A stretch of DNA of 64,000 bases from contig QEVO01000004.1 of assembly GCA_003577275.1 (NCBI GenBank), forward strand, positions 186,001-250,000, given 5' to 3'. The DNA is from Pseudomonadota bacterium. GTDB taxonomy: Bacteria; Pseudomonadota; Alphaproteobacteria; Sphingomonadales; Govanellaceae. The position numbers were made by a program, and so were the translations under genes. The notes beneath the pieces were generated by a model. The model made no database searches, had not been told where the DNA came from, and saw nothing but the letters and a program-made list of their open reading frames with translations. Of this stretch, positions 1 to 8,095 are shown piece after piece; within the stretch, counting starts at the first letter, position 1, and every line of letters starts with the position of its first letter.

Positions 1-36
1 TAAGTTTTCTTCATATCTTTTACCAAGAGAACCCAC

Positions 37-1767
37 ATGTCGTCCGTCACTGAATTATTGCAGAAGAATTTTGAATGGCAGCTGGAAAATGAGCCAAGCC
101 GGCGCACCATGCTGGGATTGGCCGGTATTCATGACCAGTGGGAGGCCATCGATGAAGGCTCTGAACTGCGGCGAGTAAAGCGCTGGCAGGCAGATCTTAA
201 TGACTTGAACGCCATGTCTGCTGAATCCTGGAGCAGCGAAGATTGCCTGAACGCAGATATCTTTCGCCACCTCGCCAATCTCCGCATTGACCGGCAACAT
301 TTTCTGGACCATGAGAGTCCGGTGGGACTCTTTGGCTACAACATACTTGTTCCCTTTATTCTTACCACCTATCAACCCCTCAGAAACGCAGAAGATATTG
401 AATGCTATGTAAAGCGTGTACAGAACGTAACACGACTGTTCGATGAACTCATAGGCGTCATTCGCGTGCGGGAACGGCGGGGATTTACGCTGCCCAAATC
501 GTCCTACGGTCCGCTGATAGAAAGCTGCCGCGGGATTTTGCGCGGCCAGCCGTTTGATGACGATTCTCAGCAATCCGGTCCCCTTGCCGATGCCTGTGCT
601 AAAATCCAAGCCATGACCATTGGCGAAGCGTTAAAATCGCGCGCCATGAGTAATGTTGCAGCAGCGCTGCGCGATTATCTTGCGCCTGCCTATAAGCGCT
701 TAATTGAATGCCTGGAAGATGTGCAGGCCAAGGCCCGGGAAGAACATGGCGTCTGGCGGCTGCCTCGGGGAGAGGATTACTACGCCTACACACTGCGTTA
801 TCATGCGGAAACCGGCTTAAGCGCTGAGGAAATACACATCATCGGGCGTAATGAAGTGATCGAAGTGCAGGAGGAAATCCGCAAAGTAGCTGAGAATCTG
901 GGCGAGACCCTATCGCTCTCCCAATTTTTCGAAACCTTACGCTCTACCGATAAATATCACTATCCGTCCGGCGCCGACGGACGGAATCAGATGATGACGG
1001 ATGCACGCGCAATTCTAGAGCGTGTGGACTCTCGGCTGCCACACTATTTCACTTTTCTTCCTAAGGCCCGTGTAGAGCTGGAGCCTATTCCGTCTCATAT
1101 GGAGGAAACCTCCCCCATCGCACTTTATCGCCCAGGCACCTGGGATGGCTCCACGCCCGGCGCCTATCTTCTCAATCTGCGTGACCCGTCCGCCATGCCT
1201 CGTTATCTAATGGAGGCCTTGGCGGTGCACGAGGCAATTCCTGGACATCACCTGCAACTGGCGCTTGTCAATGAGCTCGAACATCTACCTGGCTTTCGCC
1301 GCCATCAGGACATGTTAACGGCTTATACCGAAGGCTGGGCGTTATATGCGGAGCGACTGGCGGACGACATGGGAATATACGGCACCCCCATGGCGCGCCT
1401 TGGCTATCTGGTGATGTGGCTGTGGCGTTCGGCGCGCCTGGTGGTGGATACCGGCATTCATGCGTTGCGTTGGAGCCGGGATGACGCCATTGGCTATTTC
1501 CTGCAAAACACGCCCCTACGCCGTCAACAGATCGAAGCAGAGGTTGATCGCTACATTCAGTGGCCGGGGCAGGCCGTCGCCTATCGGCTTGGCTGCCGAT
1601 CGATCCTGGAGTTACGCGCTACAGCGGAACGGCGGCTGGGCGCCAAATTCGATCTTGCTGATTTTCATGCTGTCGTGCTGGGAAGCGGTCAGGTGCCGCT
1701 CTTGTCCCTTCGCAAACAGGTCGATACATGGACGAAGCTTAAGGGAGCAATGATATGTATCATGTAA
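37..1767 (+). CDS. DUF885 family zinc-peptidase-like protein
   Basis: A 576-residue protein with the hallmark of DUF885 proteins: an HExxH-type zinc motif (HEAIPGHH near residue 398) followed about 35 residues later by a TEGWALYAE segment that supplies the expected third-ligand glutamate. The long helical N-terminal part is typical of the family. DUF885 members are metallopeptidase-like and mostly uncharacterised. No signal peptide is visible, so it is probably cytoplasmic. The 3' end overlaps the next gene (a cyclophilin) by 13 bases, so the two are probably co-transcribed and translationally coupled. Codon usage is visibly more AT-rich than in the genes after position 4250, in line with an acquired segment. 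The family assignment is firm; the substrate is unknown. Confidence 0.85.
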   Translation: MSSVTELLQKNFEWQLENEPSRRTMLGLAGIHDQWEAIDEGSELRRVKRWQADLNDLNAMSAESWSSEDCLNADIFRHLANLRIDRQHFLDHESPVGLFGYNILVPFILTTYQPLRNAEDIECYVKRVQNVTRLFDELIGVIRVRERRGFTLPKSSYGPLIESCRGILRGQPFDDDSQQSGPLADACAKIQAMTIGEALKSRAMSNVAAALRDYLAPAYKRLIECLEDVQAKAREEHGVWRLPRGEDYYAYTLRYHAETGLSAEEIHIIGRNEVIEVQEEIRKVAENLGETLSLSQFFETLRSTDKYHYPSGADGRNQMMTDARAILERVDSRLPHYFTFLPKARVELEPIPSHMEETSPIALYRPGTWDGSTPGAYLLNLRDPSAMPRYLMEALAVHEAIPGHHLQLALVNELEHLPGFRRHQDMLTAYTEGWALYAERLADDMGIYGTPMARLGYLVMWLWRSARLVVDTGIHALRWSRDDAIGYFLQNTPLRRQQIEAEVDRYIQWPGQAVAYRLGCRSILELRATAERRLGAKFDLADFHAVVLGSGQVPLLSLRKQVDTWTKLKGAMICIM

Positions 1768-2312
1768 CAAACCCTGTGGTCATCATGGCCACGGCGCTGG
1801 GCGAAATCACTCTTGAGCTTGATATGCAAAGAGCGCCGGTAACGGCCTCCCACTTTCTGTCCCTTATTGAGCGGGAGCTTTTGCAAGAAGCCTGCTTCTA
1901 CCGGGTCGTGCACAAGAGCAATACGCCGGGAAAGCTTCCCACCATTGATGTCATCCAAGGCGGCCTTGGCTTCGACCTAGCGGCAACGCTGCCCACCGTG
2001 CGTCATGAACCCACTACGGAAACAGGATTACGACATCGTGACGGCGCGCTGTCATTGGCGCGCGGCAATGCCCAGGATGCTACCGGTGAATTCTTCATCT
2101 GCATCGGCGACCAGCCGGTTTTGGACGCCGGCGTTCTAGATGGACCGGGTGCAGCAGGATTTGCGGCATTTGGCCACGTTATTTCCGGCATGGAGACGGT
2201 GAAGGCGATCCATGCCCTGCCGGCGGATGGATCTCCGCCAGTGGGCGCGGAATTCCTCGCCGGTCAATTTCTAACGGAACCCCTTGCCGTAACCATACGA
2301 ATTTCGTCCTAA
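1755..2312 (+). CDS. Cyclophilin-type peptidyl-prolyl isomerase
   Basis: A 185-residue single-domain cyclophilin. The core motif DGALSLARGNAQDATGEFFI, then IGDQPVLD and later AAFGHVISGME, is the family signature for the active-site face, with the FF-I strand. It should catalyse cis-trans isomerisation of Xaa-Pro bonds. No signal sequence is seen, so it is probably cytoplasmic. The start lies inside the end of the DUF885 gene (13-base overlap), so the pair forms a small operon. The sequence is diverged from the usual PpiA/PpiB and belongs to the AT-richer segment before tRNA-Val. Confidence 0.88.
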   Translation: MYHVTNPVVIMATALGEITLELDMQRAPVTASHFLSLIERELLQEACFYRVVHKSNTPGKLPTIDVIQGGLGFDLAATLPTVRHEPTTETGLRHRDGALSLARGNAQDATGEFFICIGDQPVLDAGVLDGPGAAGFAAFGHVISGMETVKAIHALPADGSPPVGAEFLAGQFLTEPLAVTIRISS

Positions 2313-2332
2313 ACCAACGCAATCCATCTTGC

Positions 2333-2368
2333 GAAGCTTCAGATCGAACAGTACTCGATCAAAGCTTC
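2333..2368. terminator. Hairpin between convergent genes
   Basis: Inverted repeat: GAAGCTT pairs with AAGCTTC and, inside it, GATCGA pairs with TCGATC around a 7-base loop. It lies between the cyclophilin (+) and racemase (-) stop codons, where a bidirectional terminator would be expected. There is no strong T-run on either side, so efficiency is uncertain. Confidence 0.45.
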
Positions 2369-2382
2369 ACAGGCATTAGACA

Positions 2383-3081
2383 TCATTGGCCATCAAGGGC
2401 CAAATAAACGGCATGTTCACAGTGGATTTCCGTAGTATCGAAGAGTTGAACATCAACATGTTCCTGCTTGATGAGCAAGCCGATCTCCGTACAGCCGAGA
2501 ATGATTCCTTCGGCTCCTTGAGTGCAGAGATCATTAATGATTCCTATATACTGACTTCTTGAACCATCGTGAATTTCGCCCGTGCAAAGCTCATCATATA
2601 TGATGCGGTGTACGGTCCTTCTCGAATCCTCGTCAGGAACGATGACCTGCAGGCCGTGTTGCGTTTCCAACCTGCCTTTATAGAAACCCTCTTCCATCGT
2701 AAATCTGGTGCCCAACAGTCCGACTTTCTTGCAGCCGCGACGAGTGATTTCCTCCGCCGTAGCATCGATCAGATGCAGCAAGGGAATATTAAGCTGAGCC
2801 TGAATCAGGTCAGCGAGTTTGTGCATGGTATTCGTGCATATCAACAAAAAATCCGCCCCGGCGGCCTCGATACGTTTAGCCGCTTCGATCAGGATAGCGG
2901 CGGCTTCTTCCCACCGGCCATCACGCTGCAAATACGCGATTTCCGAAAAGTCCACCGAATACACGACTATCTTAGCGGAATGAAGCCCGCCCATTTTGGC
3001 GCTGATGATTCTGTTGATACGTTCGTAATATACAGCCGTGGACGCCCAGCTCATGCCGCCCAATAACCCTATTTGTTTCAT
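2383..3081 (-). CDS. Aspartate/glutamate racemase family protein
   Basis: A 232-residue member of the Asp/Glu racemase superfamily (YgeA/RacX branch). The N-terminal MKQIGLLGGMSW is diagnostic. Both catalytic cysteines are present, in CTNTMHK (about residue 82) and LGCTEIGLL (about residue 196), supporting a cofactor-independent two-base racemase. The likely substrates are aspartate, glutamate or a broader set of amino acids; this cannot be decided from sequence. It is transcribed divergently from an Lrp/AsnC regulator, the usual arrangement for a regulator controlling its neighbour. It lies in the AT-richer segment. Confidence 0.88.
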   Translation of the reverse strand: MKQIGLLGGMSWASTAVYYERINRIISAKMGGLHSAKIVVYSVDFSEIAYLQRDGRWEEAAAILIEAAKRIEAAGADFLLICTNTMHKLADLIQAQLNIPLLHLIDATAEEITRRGCKKVGLLGTRFTMEEGFYKGRLETQHGLQVIVPDEDSRRTVHRIIYDELCTGEIHDGSRSQYIGIINDLCTQGAEGIILGCTEIGLLIKQEHVDVQLFDTTEIHCEHAVYLALDGQ

Positions 3082-3219
3082 GCCGCCTTTTCCTGAAGTT
3101 AATGACAGGCATAGAATAACGGCATGCGGCTAGAAAAATATTTCATTCTTCCTAAGAAAACTTGATTTTATGATAAAAATATTTACTATATTAAAATTAT
3201 TTGGAATATTATTCTTCAT
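3082..3219. promoter_or_regulatory. Divergent promoter region, racemase/Lrp
   Basis: A 138-base, very AT-rich gap between two divergent genes, with many A/T tracts and short imperfect inverted repeats (for example GAAT-ATT-ATTC near 3204). Lrp-family proteins bind degenerate AT-rich palindromes, so self-regulation plus control of the racemase is plausible. No single operator can be pinned down by eye. Confidence 0.45.
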
Positions 3220-3678
3220 ATGGATGAACTCGACCGAAAAATACTAGCCTGCTTGCAGGAGGACGCCACCCTGCCCGTCGCCACGATCGCCGAGCGGGTG
3301 GGCCTGTCCACATCGCCCTGCTGGCGGCGGATACAGTTGCTGGAGGAGGCAGGCATCATCCGCAAGCGGGTGACCCTTTTGGATTCGCAGAAGATAAATG
3401 TCGGCGTCACCGTATTCGTAACGGTGAAGACCAGCAGCCACGATCATGAGTGGCTGGAAAAATTTGCCCGAGGAGTGGCGGCGATTCCCGAAGTCATGGA
3501 ATTCTACCGCATGAGCGGCGATGTGGATTATCTTCTACGCATCGTTGTTCCTGACATTGCCGCTTACGATAACGTCTATAAACGCCTGATCAAGGTTGCC
3601 CGTCTTTCTGACGTCAGTTCCAGCTTCGCCATGGAAGAAATCAAATACACTACTGCCCTACCGCTGCATTGGGCATGA
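3220..3678 (+). CDS. Lrp/AsnC family transcriptional regulator
   Basis: A 152-residue protein with the classic Lrp layout. The N-terminal helix-turn-helix begins MDELDRKILACLQEDATLPVATIAERVGLS and continues SPCWRRIQLLEEAGII. The C-terminal RAM/ligand-binding domain includes GDVDYLLRIVVPDIAAYD. Family proteins sense amino acids and act as octamers that wrap DNA. Divergent placement next to the Asp/Glu racemase suggests it controls that gene in response to an amino acid. Confidence 0.93.
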   Translation: MDELDRKILACLQEDATLPVATIAERVGLSTSPCWRRIQLLEEAGIIRKRVTLLDSQKINVGVTVFVTVKTSSHDHEWLEKFARGVAAIPEVMEFYRMSGDVDYLLRIVVPDIAAYDNVYKRLIKVARLSDVSSSFAMEEIKYTTALPLHWA

Positions 3679-3867
3679 TTTAAATTCATTAGGTCATGGC
3701 TCACGATAAGCTGCAGCTTTTTTCAGAGTCGCAGCTCCTTTGCCCTGGCGGGGCGCCCTACGAACAGGGCGGCATACTTACCAAACGCCAAGTTGATCGC
3801 ATCCTCCCGAGACCGCGCGCAGCCATGCGGCGGTGGTTTTTATTCGCCTTCAACCGCCGGCGCACCA

Positions 3868-4047
3868 CCCAAGTGCTCGGCTTCCGCGCAAGCGGGAGTG
3901 GGCCTGCGGAAGATTGCTGGCTATCTGGGGCAGACCATGGCGCGGACTACCGAATTCTATGCGCATCACCACCCGGACTATCTCAGCGAAGCGGCCAGCG
4001 CTCTCGACAATTCTGTGGCAAATTCTGCGGCAAAACCATATTGGTGA
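3868..4047 (+). pseudogene. C-terminal remnant of a tyrosine recombinase (integrase)
   Basis: Only the last 50-60 residues of a phage-type integrase are readable. The stretch GLRKIAGYLGQTMARTTEF followed by YAHHHPDYLSEAASALD is the typical end of a tyrosine recombinase: the LGH-like box, then TTEFYAHH carrying the nucleophilic tyrosine. No Arg-containing upstream catalytic core is found in any frame, so the gene is a decayed fragment. It ends 35 bases from the 3' end of tRNA-Val, a standard integration site. It marks the probable edge of a former island or prophage covering some or all of 1-4081. Confidence 0.75.
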
Positions 4048-4081
4048 CGCCAACAAAAAGGTCTTAAGTTATTGATTTATA

Positions 4082-4156
4082 TGGTGGACGCGGCAAGGAT
4101 TGAACTTGCGACCCCCACGATGTCAACGTGGTGCTCTCCCACTGAGCTACGCGTCC
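4082..4156 (-). tRNA. tRNA-Val (GAC)
   Basis: The minus strand folds into a full cloverleaf: acceptor GGACGCG pairs with CGCGTCC, followed by A and an encoded CCA. The anticodon arm is CCACG-TTGACAT-CGTGG, with anticodon GAC. The T arm is GCAAGTTCAATCCTTGC. The gene is 75 bases with CCA. Its 3' end faces the integrase remnant. Confidence 0.96.
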
Positions 4157-4252
4157 GGGCGGCCTCTGGGCCTGGAAGGGTCAAGGTCCGATCGGACCTT
4201 CGGGGGCATATATAGCCGATCCGGCAGACAGCGCAAGCCTTCGTCGCAAGCT

Positions 4253-4612
4253 TTAAGCGGCGAACAGGCGGTCGATCTCGCTTACCAGATCTTTCAAGTG
4301 GAAGGGCTTTGAGAGCACCTTGGCGTTGGCCGGGCGGTCGCCGGAGGCGTCCAGGGCGACGGCGGCAAAGCCGGTGATGAACATCACCCGCATTTGGGGC
4401 GCGATCGCCCCGGCGCGACGGGCGAGTTCAATGCCGTCCATTTCCGGCATCACGATGTCGGTTAAGAGAAGGTCGAAGTCGCCGGTGGCCACCAGCGGCA
4501 GGGCCATGGTGCCGCGATCGACCGAGGTGACCTCGTAGCCGGCGCGCTCCAGTGCCCGGGCCAGAAACGCCCGCATGGAGTCGTCATCCTCCGCCAGCAA
4601 TATTTTCGGCAT
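4253..4612 (-). CDS. cpdR: CpdR-like single-domain response regulator
   Basis: A stand-alone receiver domain of about 119 residues with acidic pocket EDDD, phospho-acceptor Asp near residue 52 in TDIVMPEMDG, the T/S site in FITGFAAVAL, and the K in LSKPFHLKDLV. The sequence FITGFAAVAL and SKPFHLKDLVSEIDRLFAA closely matches CpdR, the alphaproteobacterial adaptor that primes ClpXP for cell-cycle proteolysis when unphosphorylated. The C-terminal Ala-Ala, part of the CpdR degradation tag in Caulobacter, is present. The start was taken at MPKILLAEDD; an upstream in-frame ATG at 4636 is less likely. It lies next to tRNA-Val and an N-formylglutamate amidohydrolase-like gene. Confidence 0.9.
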   Translation of the reverse strand: MPKILLAEDDDSMRAFLARALERAGYEVTSVDRGTMALPLVATGDFDLLLTDIVMPEMDGIELARRAGAIAPQMRVMFITGFAAVALDASGDRPANAKVLSKPFHLKDLVSEIDRLFAA

Positions 4613-4807
4613 GTAGCCCAACGTATCCCTGTTCATACCCGCCGGCCGCCCGTTAAGGCACGGCGCCGCCTACCCTTGATGTACCGGGCGATGATCAGCG
4701 CAAAACGTAAATTTCCGATGAACCCCGCTGCCGGCGCAGGCTATCACGGCAAAGTCTACCCTCCAATGGTCTTAACACCTCCGCCGGGTGTGCCTATAGT
4801 GGGGGGT

Positions 4808-5719
4808 ATGAACCAAGCCGCGCCGCCGCCATATGGGATCATCGAGCCGCAACGCCGGACCTTGCCGTTTGTCTATAACATCCCCCATAGCGGCCGTTAT
4901 TACCCGCCCGACCTCTTGCAGCAAAGCTGCCTGAGCCTTGATGACCTGCGCGCGGCGGAAGATTGCCTGGTGGATCACCTTTATGCCGGCGTGCCGGCCC
5001 TCGGCGCGCCGATGCTGGTCAACGCTTATGCCCGGGTCTATCTCGATACCAATCGCGACGCTCTGGAGCTGGATCCTAAGATCGTCGAGCCACCGTTGCC
5101 GGCGGAGGCCAACACCGGCTCCGAACGGGTAGCGGCGGGCCTCGGCGTCATTCCGGCGGTCACCAGCGGCTGCCGGCCGATCTATCGCCGACCGCTGACC
5201 GCCGATACCGCCGCCCGGCGGATCGACGCCATCCACCGTCCGGTCCACGCCGCGCTGACCAAACTGATGACCGCCACCCTGCGCGAGTTCGGTTATGCGG
5301 TGCTTATTGACTGCCATTCCATGCCGGGCGGCAGCGGCAACCGGCCGCGCCGGTCGGAACCGGATATCGTGCTCGGCGATCGTTACGGCGCCAGCTGCGC
5401 CCCGGCCTTGGTGCAAACCGCAACGGCGGCGTTTGAAAAGCTCGGCTACACGGTGGCCCGCAACGCGCCCTATGCCGGCGGCTTCAATACCGAGCATTAC
5501 GGCCACCCGGCGCGCGGGCAACATGCGCTGCAAATCGAAATCAATCGCCGGCTTTATCTCGACGAGCGTCGCTTCTCCCTCACTCCCCACGCGCCGACGC
5601 TAATCGAACATCTACATCAGGTGCTGCACGCCCTGCACCGCATCCCAGCCGCCAGCCTGCGCCCCATGCGCCCCCTCGCCAGCGGCGAGGACATGCCGTT
5701 GCGGTTATCGGCGGAATAA
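4808..5719 (+). CDS. N-formylglutamate amidohydrolase-family protein
   Basis: About 303 residues of the FGase family (zinc-dependent amidohydrolases such as HutG of the formylglutamate route of histidine breakdown). Visible motifs are NIPHSGRYYPP near the N-terminus, ARVYLDTNRD, LIDCHSMPGG and NTEHYGHP followed by ALQIEINRRLYLDE. These supply the His, Asp and Glu metal/catalytic residues. The start chosen is the ATG preceded by GGGGGG at 4801-4806; the ORF stays open further upstream, but that part is low-complexity and not conserved. No other hut genes are here, so a role outside histidine degradation is possible. It is divergent from cpdR. Confidence 0.85.
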   Translation: MNQAAPPPYGIIEPQRRTLPFVYNIPHSGRYYPPDLLQQSCLSLDDLRAAEDCLVDHLYAGVPALGAPMLVNAYARVYLDTNRDALELDPKIVEPPLPAEANTGSERVAAGLGVIPAVTSGCRPIYRRPLTADTAARRIDAIHRPVHAALTKLMTATLREFGYAVLIDCHSMPGGSGNRPRRSEPDIVLGDRYGASCAPALVQTATAAFEKLGYTVARNAPYAGGFNTEHYGHPARGQHALQIEINRRLYLDERRFSLTPHAPTLIEHLHQVLHALHRIPAASLRPMRPLASGEDMPLRLSAE

Positions 5720-5729
5720 AAAACGCCAT

Positions 5730-5761
5730 AAAAAAAGGCCACGAGACAATGTCAAGTGGCC
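5730..5761 (-). terminator. Rho-independent terminator
   Basis: GGCCAC(TT)GACA-T-TGTC(TC)GTGGCC followed by seven T on the minus strand. It would end the candidate sRNA and also read-through from the MFS gene. Confidence 0.8.
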
Positions 5762-5826
5762 CAAGTTTAGGGAGGAAACGCCCACGGAGGGCATAGCATC
5801 GCGCCCTTCATCAGAGCCCAACACTA
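5730..5826 (-). ncRNA. Candidate small RNA resembling MmgR/suhB (alpha-r8)
   Basis: Minus strand. A Rho-independent terminator (GGCCAC and GTGGCC, with inner GACA and TGTC, then seven T) is preceded by TTTCCTCCCTAAACTTGG, an exposed anti-Shine-Dalgarno-like CCTCCC segment. Upstream is a plausible promoter (TTGATT, 16 bases, TACATA) that would start transcription near 5826, giving about 95 nt. The combination of CCTCCC, CTTGGGCCAC and the terminator resembles, from memory, the Hfq-bound alphaproteobacterial MmgR/suhB family. The alternative is that this is only the 3' UTR and terminator of the MFS gene upstream. The RNA is inferred; the hairpin and motif are directly seen. Confidence 0.55.
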
Positions 5827-5958
5827 GATCTATATGTAGAATTTCGCGGGGGAAAATCAACAGCTAAATTTCATTTATTTTCAATAGCTTAGGTGTAACA
5901 TTTTGGTAACATTGTTGCAAATTTACAACATATGAATTTATGCTTTTATCTAAGCCGC

Positions 5959-7227
5959 TTAGCCCCCCGCTGTGCCTCTGGGGCGATAGTCCGGGGCCCG
6001 TTGGTAGACCGCTGCCGCCGCCAACAGAAGGCCGCCCAAGGCGATGAACATGGCGCCGTAGGCGGTCGCATTCAGGCCCGACTCGCCGGCAAGTTGGCGG
6101 CCGATAATGGCGAGCAGGCTCTGCACCGCCGCCACCCCCAGCATATTGGCGGTGTTGGCGATGGTCACGCCGCGTCCCAGTAAGTGCTCCGGCAACAGCG
6201 CGCGCTGATGGGAGAACAGGGCCACGTTGCTGCCGCCGAAAAAGCCGATTAACGCCAGCGCCGCCGTCAGGACGCCCAGCGGCAGCGGCGGCAACAGACC
6301 CAGCGCCAACAACAGAATCCCGTTTGCCATCACCGCGACGGTTACCAGGAGGCGGCGCGAATTGACCCAGCGGTCGATGGCGCCGCAGGCGAAATAGCCG
6401 ATGATATTGGCCAGCGCGAACGCCAGCATGATGCTGCCCCGCGGCTCCGGCTCCAGGCCATAGACATCGGTCAGATAGGGCCCCGCCCACAGCGTTAAGA
6501 GGGCGGCGACGCTGGCATAGGAGATGAACATCAACGGCATCATGGCGACGATCCCGGGCAGGCGCAGCACCTCGATGACTCCGCGCAGGTCATCGATGGC
6601 GCGGTGGGAAGGTCGCGCCGGCAGTTTTTCGTCACGGGTAACGGCGGCGGTGGCGACGGCGAACCCCAGCGCCAGCAAGGCCGTGACATAGAATACCACC
6701 CGCCAGCCGACGATTTCGCTCATCGCCGCCATCGGCGCGGTGGCCAGCAGACCGCCCATGGTTCCCACTCCCAACTGGATCGAAGCGACTTCGGCAAAGC
6801 GGCTGGCCGGGAAGCGACGGGCGTATATCACGTAAGGCCCCATCAGCATGCCGGAACAGCCAAGCCCCATGACGGCCCGGCCGAGGATCAACTGAGCTGG
6901 CGTGTGGGCAGTGGCGAACAGCAGACATCCGGCCACCGTAAACAGCGACAAGACGATCAGCACCTGGCGCGGCCCGACCCGATCGAGCGCAATGCCGAGC
7001 GGGATCTGCGCCAAAGCGAAAACGGTAAAGAAAATACCGCTGATCAGGGCAAGCTCGTCAGGCGATAGGGACAGGGTATCGCGCAGCTCGGGCGCGATCA
7101 CCGCCACCGAGGCGCGCAGGAACTGACTGAGCATGTAGGCGATGCTCAGAGTTGCCACGAGCCGTACCGTCGTGGCAGAAGTAAGGGAACTCGACTCCAT
7201 CAATAATCTTTTCAATGACGCCGTCAT
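5959..7227 (-). CDS. MFS transporter
   Basis: A 422-residue, strongly hydrophobic protein with about 12 membrane spans. The cytoplasmic loop motif of the major facilitator superfamily is readable as GIALDRVGPRQVLI after span 2, and AVMGLGCSGMLMGPYVIYARRFPASRFAEVASIQLGVG covers spans 4-5. The fold resembles drug/metabolite antiporters of the YcxA/NarK-like type, but the substrate cannot be inferred. The start may be 7227 or the ATG at 7200. Neighbours on both sides are divergent or unrelated, so it appears monocistronic. Confidence 0.88.
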   Translation of the reverse strand: MTASLKRLLMESSSLTSATTVRLVATLSIAYMLSQFLRASVAVIAPELRDTLSLSPDELALISGIFFTVFALAQIPLGIALDRVGPRQVLIVLSLFTVAGCLLFATAHTPAQLILGRAVMGLGCSGMLMGPYVIYARRFPASRFAEVASIQLGVGTMGGLLATAPMAAMSEIVGWRVVFYVTALLALGFAVATAAVTRDEKLPARPSHRAIDDLRGVIEVLRLPGIVAMMPLMFISYASVAALLTLWAGPYLTDVYGLEPEPRGSIMLAFALANIIGYFACGAIDRWVNSRRLLVTVAVMANGILLLALGLLPPLPLGVLTAALALIGFFGGSNVALFSHQRALLPEHLLGRGVTIANTANMLGVAAVQSLLAIIGRQLAGESGLNATAYGAMFIALGGLLLAAAAVYQRAPDYRPRGTAGG

Positions 7228-7264
7228 CTAAGAAGGTCGAGATGATGTGGGAGGACTGAAGGGA

Positions 7265-8095
7265 ATGTCCATTCCTTTTTCGCTGAACGACCCGGTATTC
7301 CGCTCGCTGCTACTTCCCTTCGCCGCCAGCATCTTCGCCATTGCCGTCATTCGCGTGCTGCTCGGCGAAGGCAGAGGCGCCATTCTGTCCAACGCCGGTA
7401 TCGGCATCGGCATCCTGACGGGAATGCTGGCGATTTTCGGCTGGCCGGGCTGGCCGGCGGATGACATCGTCGGCAAAGCGGCCTGGCTGGTCCTGGCGGG
7501 GATTGCCGTGGGGGTGGCCACTGACCGCTTTCAGCTGGCGCTACCGTTCGCCATGCTTCTCCTGATCAGTTGGCCGGTCCTGACTCTGTTGTGGTTCATC
7601 GCCCCCGAGCTGTCGCACCTCATCTCCGGAGCGGCGTTCATTCGGTTGGGCGGGCTGATCATCGGCGCGGTCATTCTGTTCGTGCGCCTGGATCAGGAGC
7701 AAGATCATGGCCAGCACGCGCCGCTGTTGCTGCTGTGGTGCGGCGTCGCCTTGGGCGGCATGGCGTATGTCTATGATCTCGGCCGGGTGGCGGAACTGGC
7801 TGCCGTGGTGGCGGCCTCGGTTGCCGGCTATCTGGTGTGGAACGTGCCGGTGACGCGCTATCCCATCGGCCACGCCGCCATCCTGTCGGCAGGAACCACG
7901 CTGATCGCTCTGGCCACCGCCTTGATCGCCTTGCACGATGGCGCCGACGTCGGGTTGATGCTGGTGGTGGCGATCCTGTTTGCCGAGCGCATCGCCGCCC
8001 TGGTGATGCGCCGCCCGCCCACCATGCTGACGTTGAACGTGGGCGCGGGGGTCCCGGCCGCTCTGGCGGTGCTGGCCGCCTACCTTACAAAGTGA
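7265..8095 (+). CDS. Multi-spanning membrane protein, function unknown
   Basis: About 276 residues with some eight or nine hydrophobic spans and short loops, and no recognisable catalytic motif. I do not recognise the family. The start is placed at ATG 7265 after GGAGG at 7249-7253; a GTG at 7247 is also in frame. It is divergent from the MFS gene, and its 3' end overlaps the convergent oxidoreductase gene by 11 bases. It is Leu/Ala-rich with normal high-GC codon use, so it appears to be a resident gene. Confidence 0.7.
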   Translation: MSIPFSLNDPVFRSLLLPFAASIFAIAVIRVLLGEGRGAILSNAGIGIGILTGMLAIFGWPGWPADDIVGKAAWLVLAGIAVGVATDRFQLALPFAMLLLISWPVLTLLWFIAPELSHLISGAAFIRLGGLIIGAVILFVRLDQEQDHGQHAPLLLLWCGVALGGMAYVYDLGRVAELAAVVAASVAGYLVWNVPVTRYPIGHAAILSAGTTLIALATALIALHDGADVGLMLVVAILFAERIAALVMRRPPTMLTLNVGAGVPAALAVLAAYLTK

